Shown: piece by piece, positions 1-3,656 of the stretch
How positions within the stretch are numbered: position 1 is the first letter of the stretch
Layout of the letters: every line of letters begins with the position of its first letter
Assembly (NCBI GenBank): GCA_020696955.1
Contig: JAJFBK010000054.1
Location: forward strand, 1-5,108
From: Patescibacteria group bacterium
Lineage (GTDB): Bacteria; Patescibacteria; UBA1384; CAILIB01
Length of the DNA: 5,108 bases
Reading direction: 5' to 3'
The notes under the pieces: generated by a model
Told to the model about the DNA's origin: nothing
The model's database searches: none
The model's input: only the letters and a program-made list of their open reading frames with translations
Program-made: the position numbers and the translations under genes

Positions 1-516
1 GACAAGGAGGTGCTCAATCTTTTCCTTCAGCTGCTAGATGATGGGAGACTAACCGAAAATACCGGGAGAACGGTTCACTTTAACAACACCATCATTATTG
101 CCACTTCAAATGCAGGCACCAACGAAATTACGGCCCTTCTACAGAAGGGATTGTCAGTTGATGAGTTGCCTAGGCAGGTTATGCAAGTGCTCCAACAATC
201 CTTTAGGCCTGAGTTTCTTAACCGGTTTGATTCGGTAATTCCTTTCCACCCTCTGACTGAGCAGGAAATCCAGGAAGTAGCTGCGATGATGCTCCGTAGC
301 GTAACAGCCAAACTATCCGAACAGGGGTATGCAGTTTCATTTGAACCAGCGGCAATACTGAAGATCGGAAAAATGGGATACGACCCAGTGTTTGGAGCCA
401 GACCTCTCCGGAGGGTAATCCAGGAAAAGGTAGAGGGACTACTGGCTGAGCTCATTCTAAAAAAAGAACTAAGCCCTGGAGAAACATTGCAGATAACGGC
501 GGAGATGATACAGTAG
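1..516 (+). CDS. Clp/Hsp100 AAA+ ATPase subunit (ClpC/ClpB-like), C-terminal part only
   Basis: Partial gene, 5' end outside the window; the reading frame is open from base 1 and ends at TAG 514-516, giving 171 residues. Seen: an 'LLDDGRLT' stretch (residues 11-18) just after the Walker B region of a second AAA+ domain, sensor-1 'TSNAG' (35-39), arginine-finger 'RPEFLNRFD' (69-77) and sensor-2 'GARPLRR' (132-138), followed by the small Clp D2 C-terminal domain. These are hallmark motifs of Hsp100 unfoldases, which thread proteins through a hexameric pore in the cytoplasm either to refold them (ClpB) or to feed ClpP (ClpA/ClpC). The parts that would separate ClpB from ClpC (middle domain, N-domain) lie upstream. 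The loop after sensor 1 shows no clear I/V/L-G-F/L tripeptide of the ClpP-docking type; the nearest is K-G-L at 49-51. The gene ends 22 bp before the first pilin gene, so they are probably co-transcribed. Confidence 0.93.
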   Translation, partial: DKEVLNLFLQLLDDGRLTENTGRTVHFNNTIIIATSNAGTNEITALLQKGLSVDELPRQVMQVLQQSFRPEFLNRFDSVIPFHPLTEQEIQEVAAMMLRSVTAKLSEQGYAVSFEPAAILKIGKMGYDPVFGARPLRRVIQEKVEGLLAELILKKELSPGETLQITAEMIQ

Positions 517-527
517 AAGTAACTAAT

Positions 528-534
528 AAGGAGG
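528..534 (+). promoter_or_regulatory. Strong Shine-Dalgarno for the first pilin gene
   Basis: AAGGAGG lies 4 bases before the ATG at 539. It is the only near-perfect Shine-Dalgarno in the window and fixes this start. It contrasts with the second pilin and rpsO, which have none that I can see. Confidence 0.75.
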
Positions 535-538
535 CGGC

Positions 539-1237
539 ATGAAAATCAATTCTAGAAAAAGTGGGTTTACTCTTATCGAGCTACTTGTCGTAGTGGTCAT
601 TATCGGACTGCTTACCACCATTGCCACCACCAGTTATTTGGGAGCTCAGAAAACTGCCCGAGACAATACTCGCAAAGCCGATATTAGCGCCCTTGCAACT
701 TCAATCGAAACCTTTTATTCAAAGAATAAGAAGTTTCCCGGAGACACCGTCGCCTCTTCCGTTCCTCAAACTTATAAAAACTGCGCCACAAGAGATGCTG
801 GCGGAAATGTTTTCTACTCTTACTACCCTCTAACCGGTACTTCTGGGGATAAGCAACCCTGCCAAGATCGCACCCTTACTGATGCAGAGCTTGGAAAGAA
901 CGATGACTTCAAGCCAGCTCCAACCTGGATTCCAGGGCTTGCTGAGTTCATCTCACCAATTCCTGTTGAAAAAGGATTCCAAGACAAGAACGGTGCTAAA
1001 ACCGGAGATTTTGCCGACTTTCTCGTAGCCTCAGGAACCAATAACTCCCGCTCCTACGTCTATCGTCATCTTGAAGGAGGATACGCAGTCTATGGCCGAC
1101 TTGAGTCCACCATTGCTACTGATGGAAACAACGACAAGGTTGACGACAAAGACGGAAACCTGCTCAAAGCCGGATACGCAGTTACTGCTACCGGATTGAC
1201 TACTCAGGTTGAAGGCATTTACCTTATCAAAAAATAG
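539..1237 (+). CDS. Type IV pilin-like / pseudopilin protein with prepilin cleavage motif
   Basis: Protein of 232 residues. The N-terminus is a class III prepilin signal: a short basic leader (residues 1-9, ending S-G), then F-T-L-I-E with the key glutamate at mature position 5 (E14), and a hydrophobic helix to about residue 29. Prepilin peptidase would cut after G9 and methylate F10. A polar helix continues ('RDNTRKADISALATSIETFY', 41-60) with the K/R/D pattern of GspG/PilE-like pilins. Two cysteines (C82, C108) could form a disulfide. Residues 195-207 have regularly spaced Asp/Asn (D195, N197, D199, D202, D203, D205) resembling a Ca2+-binding loop. Known of the family: such proteins form or cap type IV pili or type II secretion pseudopili in the cell envelope, used for attachment, motility or DNA uptake. 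Which role applies here cannot be told, because no pilus ATPase, platform or peptidase gene is in the window. The start is set by AAGGAGG at 528-534. Confidence 0.9.
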   Translation: MKINSRKSGFTLIELLVVVVIIGLLTTIATTSYLGAQKTARDNTRKADISALATSIETFYSKNKKFPGDTVASSVPQTYKNCATRDAGGNVFYSYYPLTGTSGDKQPCQDRTLTDAELGKNDDFKPAPTWIPGLAEFISPIPVEKGFQDKNGAKTGDFADFLVASGTNNSRSYVYRHLEGGYAVYGRLESTIATDGNNDKVDDKDGNLLKAGYAVTATGLTTQVEGIYLIKK

Positions 1238-1239
1238 TC

Positions 1240-1776
1240 ATGCGACGACAAGGCTTTACCATCATCGAGCTGTTAGTTGTAATCGGCATAATTGGCCTTC
1301 TTGTCGCAGCCGCTGGGGCAGGAGTAAATCGAACTCGCATAAGTGCTAGAGACACTCAGCGTCTCAATGACGTTTTCCTCATAGCTAAAGCCGTTGACCA
1401 GTCGGCCCTTACTTACCGAGGGGTTTACCCAAAAACCACGGCGCCTAGCCAGAGTGGCTGTGTAAATAAAATCGATAGGCCTGCAGAGGTCCTTGATCTT
1501 ACGGTTTTTCCTGGAAACCGCCTTCCTTCGGACCCGAAACCTGCCGTGCCTACGACCGCTAATTGCGGAAGCTTCGTGAACGGATACATGTACCATACGA
1601 ATCTCAAAGGATCCACCAATATCGCCGCTACTAACGAGGTAAAGTACCTCTTCCAAGTAGGATTGGAGAGGGAGAAGCCTAACGACGAAAAGAATTTTCA
1701 AGAAGGCGGCCCAAGTCAGAGCAATCGCATTCCCTACAACCTCTCAGGACCTTACTGCGGCCAGGCCTGCAAATAG
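1240..1776 (+). CDS. Second type IV pilin-like / pseudopilin protein
   Basis: Protein of 178 residues with a five-residue leader (M-R-R-Q-G), then F-T-I-I-E with E10 at mature position 5, and a hydrophobic helix to about residue 29; prepilin peptidase should cut after G5. The following helix ('RTRISARDTQRLNDVFLIAKA', split around residues 31-51) fits the pilin spine. The globular part has four cysteines (C74, C109, C173, C177), the last two in a C-x-x-x-C at the extreme C-terminus, so up to two disulfides are possible; C-terminal disulfides are common in pilins (family knowledge). The ATG lies 2 bases after the stop of the first pilin and no Shine-Dalgarno is visible, which suggests translational coupling. 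It is shorter than its neighbour and lacks the acidic loop, so the two are probably different subunits (major/minor) rather than recent duplicates. Confidence 0.88.
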   Translation: MRRQGFTIIELLVVIGIIGLLVAAAGAGVNRTRISARDTQRLNDVFLIAKAVDQSALTYRGVYPKTTAPSQSGCVNKIDRPAEVLDLTVFPGNRLPSDPKPAVPTTANCGSFVNGYMYHTNLKGSTNIAATNEVKYLFQVGLEREKPNDEKNFQEGGPSQSNRIPYNLSGPYCGQACK

Positions 1777-1788
1777 GAGCGGCACAGC

Positions 1789-1817
1789 TTGACCTTAAGG
1801 TAAAAATTGGCTATAGT
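1789..1817 (+). promoter_or_regulatory. Sigma70-type promoter for the nrnA-like gene
   Basis: TTGACC (-35, 1789-1794) and TATAGT (-10, 1812-1817) are separated by exactly 17 bp. Each hexamer is one base off consensus. Transcription would start near 1824, giving a leader of about 37 bases before ATG 1861. The promoter begins 13 bp after the second pilin stop. It contains the 8-bp palindrome CCTTAAGG (1793-1800). I see no intrinsic terminator between the pilin gene and this promoter, so read-through from the pilin operon is also possible. Confidence 0.7.
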
Positions 1818-1860
1818 TGCTGATATCCAAATATCCAAGCACCTAACCGGTTTTGAGGCA

Positions 1861-3153
1861 ATGCCAGCTGAAATAACTCCAAAGCAACAATGGGTCGAGC
1901 AAGTAAAGATTGCCAAGACCGTACTGCTCCTCACTCATGCTAACCCCGACGGCGACGCCCTCGGGTCTCTTTTGGCACTCAAACTAGGTCTTGAAAAGCT
2001 CGGAAAAGAAGTGACAGCTGTGGTAAATACCGATCTCCCTACCACTTTCTCCTTCCTTCCCCATTACGACAAGCTCCTTCCAAAGCTTGATCTTCAAAAA
2101 GACCTGCTCGTTGTTCTTGACGAAACCCAGGCCAAAGTAGGAAACGTAAGCCTGAAGCGTGTCTCCGATACCAAATTAATGATCGTTATTAGCCCGAAAG
2201 ACGGACTCCTTACCCCAGCAAACGTGCGCATCGAAGAAGGAAACTTCAACACTGACCTTATAGTTGCCCTAGATTGCGCTGACATCGAACGGATTGGCAG
2301 CATTTATGAGGAGAATCCCACCCTCTTTTACGATGTCCCGGTTATCAACATTGACCATCACCCAGGCAATACCAATTTTGGTAAGGTAAATATTATTGAC
2401 GTTACTGCATCCTCTACCGCTGAAATATTGGTTTCCCTCTTGGAAACCCTGGGCAAAGACGTAGAAGGGCCAATGCTTGATGCCGACATTGCCACCTGCT
2501 TGCTCACTGGAGTCACCACCGACACTGACAGTTTCCAGAACAGCAATACCACTCCAAAATCACTAACCGTCGCTGCCCAGCTTGTAGCTGCTGGAGGCCG
2601 TCAACAAGAAATCATCAAGCGTATCTACAAGACTCGCACCCTTTCGACTCTTCGACTTTGGGGACGAGCCCTCTCTTATATCAAGGAAGACCAGAAGCTC
2701 AAATTTGCCTGGTCCATCCTCAGCAAAGCTGATTTTGTAGCCTCACAAGCAACTCCTGACGAATCTGGCGGAGTAATCGACGAGCTTATCAAGACTGCAT
2801 CTGGAATGGACTTCGTTCTCCTCCTCAAGGAAAAGGACAGTAACATTCACGGATCCTTCCGCTCTACCACTCCTTCTGTAGACGTTTCGGTTCTTGCCCG
2901 GCTCTTCGATGGTGGCGGACACACCCAAGCCGCTGCGTTCAGAATGGAGAACGCCACCCTGGCTCAGAAAGAAATGGAGATCATTAACAGAATACGACAG
3001 CATCTGACCGGCGAGACTCCAAGCCAAACCCCACCAGCCAGTCCCCCACGTTTTGAGCTTCACCGACAGAAGCCTCAGCAGACACCGCAGACACCGCAGA
3101 CAATGCCGGCCAAAGGGCAGGAAATTAGGATCAGCTCCAAGCTTGATTCTTAA
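1861..3153 (+). CDS. nrnA: DHH/DHHA1 phosphoesterase, NrnA-like oligoribonuclease / pAp phosphatase
   Basis: Protein of 430 residues from ATG 1861. DHH-family motifs in order: 'THANPDGDALGS' (25-36; H26, D30, D32), 'VALDCADIERIG' (135-146; D138), 'INIDHHPGN' (162-170; D165-H166-H167) and 'TTDTDSF' (219-225; D221), together a two-Mn2+ site. The DHHA1 domain carries 'SFRSTTPSVDVSVLA' (332-346) and the substrate-binding GGGH (351-354). Known of the family: NrnA degrades 2-5 nt RNAs in the cytoplasm and dephosphorylates pAp. The usual G in TDTG is D here (D223). The family is typically about 310-340 residues; the excess lies in an insert at about 78-130 and a Pro/Gln-rich tail from about 382. An upstream in-frame TTG at 1807, with AAGG at 1797-1800, would add 18 residues, but it falls inside the promoter spacer, so I prefer the ATG. 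rpsO and pnp follow. The exact substrate is inferred. Confidence 0.88.
   Translation: MPAEITPKQQWVEQVKIAKTVLLLTHANPDGDALGSLLALKLGLEKLGKEVTAVVNTDLPTTFSFLPHYDKLLPKLDLQKDLLVVLDETQAKVGNVSLKRVSDTKLMIVISPKDGLLTPANVRIEEGNFNTDLIVALDCADIERIGSIYEENPTLFYDVPVINIDHHPGNTNFGKVNIIDVTASSTAEILVSLLETLGKDVEGPMLDADIATCLLTGVTTDTDSFQNSNTTPKSLTVAAQLVAAGGRQQEIIKRIYKTRTLSTLRLWGRALSYIKEDQKLKFAWSILSKADFVASQATPDESGGVIDELIKTASGMDFVLLLKEKDSNIHGSFRSTTPSVDVSVLARLFDGGGHTQAAAFRMENATLAQKEMEIINRIRQHLTGETPSQTPPASPPRFELHRQKPQQTPQTPQTMPAKGQEIRISSKLDS
3079..3102 (+). repeat. In-frame 9-bp tandem repeat in the nrnA tail
   Basis: CAGACACCG occurs at 3079-3087 and 3088-3096 and continues as CAGACA at 3097-3102, about 2.7 copies. It is codon-aligned and encodes Q-T-P-Q-T-P-Q-T (residues 407-414) in the low-complexity tail. 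Unit changes would alter tail length without a frameshift. Confidence 0.8.
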
Positions 3154-3171
3154 GCCCACTTCCGGTATAGT
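3143..3171 (+). promoter_or_regulatory. Sigma70-type promoter for rpsO, overlapping the end of nrnA
   Basis: TTGATT (-35, 3143-3148) lies inside the last codons of nrnA and TATAGT (-10, 3166-3171) follows after exactly 17 bp. The predicted transcription start is near 3178, leaving a leader of about 46 bases before the rpsO ATG. The -10 hexamer and spacer length match the promoter at 1789-1817. Confidence 0.65.
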
Positions 3172-3223
3172 TAAGCAGACTTTTTACTTTTCACCTTAGA
3201 TACCCGTTTTAAAACTCCAGCTC

Positions 3224-3478
3224 ATGGCAGCTCAAGATATCGTTAAGAAATACCAAGCAAACCCAACCGATACCGGTTCTACCAAGGTGCAGGTCGCTCT
3301 TTTGACCCAGCGCATCGAAGAACTTACCGGCCACTTGAAGACCAACAAGAAGGACTTCGATTCCCGTTCAGGTCTTCTAAAAATGGTTGGACGTCGTCGT
3401 CGTTTGCTCAACTACCTCTCCTCCACTGAGCCTGAGATCTACGCTGAGTTCATCAAGGAGCTTGGTCTCCGCAAATAG
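3224..3478 (+). CDS. rpsO: 30S ribosomal protein S15
   Basis: Protein of 84 residues; the family is usually 85-90, and here the N-terminus is about five residues shorter than E. coli S15. It has the S15 signature '[13 protein letters not shown]' (16-28) and '[10 protein letters not shown]' (56-65), and ends in 'LGLRK'. S15 binds the central domain of 16S rRNA early in 30S assembly and makes an intersubunit bridge. The 16S-contacting H37, D44 and S47 (H41, D48, S51 in E. coli) are kept, but the stretch usually read D-H-H-S-R-R-G is D-F-D-S-R-S-G here (44-50). The start is fixed because an in-frame TAG lies at 3197-3199 and no ATG, GTG or TTG codon lies between. No Shine-Dalgarno is visible; the leader is pyrimidine-rich (about 3180-3196). 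It has its own promoter at 3143-3171 and a terminator at 3497. The S15-PNPase gene order is widely conserved in bacteria. Confidence 0.97.
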   Translation: MAAQDIVKKYQANPTDTGSTKVQVALLTQRIEELTGHLKTNKKDFDSRSGLLKMVGRRRRLLNYLSSTEPEIYAEFIKELGLRK

Positions 3479-3496
3479 TTCTCTAAAAAGAATTGC

Positions 3497-3533
3497 AAAC
3501 TCTCTCTCCCCTCTGGAGAGAGAGTTTTTGTTT
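3497..3533 (+). terminator. Intrinsic terminator after rpsO
   Basis: A perfect 13-bp stem pairs 3497-3509 (AAACTCTCTCTCC) with 3515-3527 (GGAGAGAGAGTTT) around the 5-base loop CCTCT. The T-run TTTTTGTTT (3525-3533) overlaps the stem base. It begins 18 bp after the rpsO stop. It should limit, though perhaps not abolish, read-through into pnp. Confidence 0.92.
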
Positions 3534-3560
3534 ACTCACATTTTCTGATAAGGTGAGTAA
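3532..3560. repeat. Inverted repeat between the rpsO terminator and pnp
   Basis: TTACTCAC (3532-3539) and GTGAGTAA (3553-3560) are perfect 8-bp reverse complements with a 13-base spacer, 21 bp centre to centre. It may be an operator for a dimeric regulator, or a hairpin in pnp leader RNA when transcription reads through from rpsO. A poor promoter-like pair (CTCACA 3535-3540, 17 bp, TAAGAT 3558-3563) overlaps both arms. I cannot assign a role. Confidence 0.55.
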
Positions 3561-3656
3561 GATTATTACATAACATTCCTGTCACGTAAGAGATTGCGGA
3601 ATAACGGCTCCAGGCCAGTATTCTGAAATCGATACGCGACGGGAAGAAAGGAACCA

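Noticed and set aside
75..455. Open frame on the minus strand across the Clp gene
   Set aside because: It is antisense to a region with clear AAA+ motifs, and its translation shows no recognisable domain.
1273..1701. 142-codon minus-strand open frame across the second pilin gene
   Set aside because: The plus strand encodes a convincing prepilin; the antisense product has no recognisable motif or good ribosome binding site.
1757..1770. GC-rich GGCC-A-GGCC palindrome at the end of the second pilin as a possible terminator
   Set aside because: The loop would be a single base and no T-run follows, so it cannot act as an intrinsic terminator.
2743..3159. 138-codon minus-strand open frame across the end of nrnA
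   Set aside because: It is antisense to the conserved DHHA1 GGGH region; its leucine/cysteine-rich start is just the reverse complement of the Q/T/P repeat tail.
3197..3202. TAGATA as a second -10 element before rpsO
   Set aside because: No -35-like hexamer lies at 16-18 bp upstream, and the promoter at 3143-3171 is far better.
3599..3623. Small hairpin GAATA-ac-GGC-tccag-GCC-ag-TATTC in the pnp leader
   Set aside because: The stem is short (5 + 3 bp with an internal loop) and could occur by chance; no known leader element recognised.
3594..3624. TTGCGG ... TATTCT as a pnp promoter
   Set aside because: Only 3 and 4 of 6 bases match consensus and the spacer is 19 bp; too weak to call.
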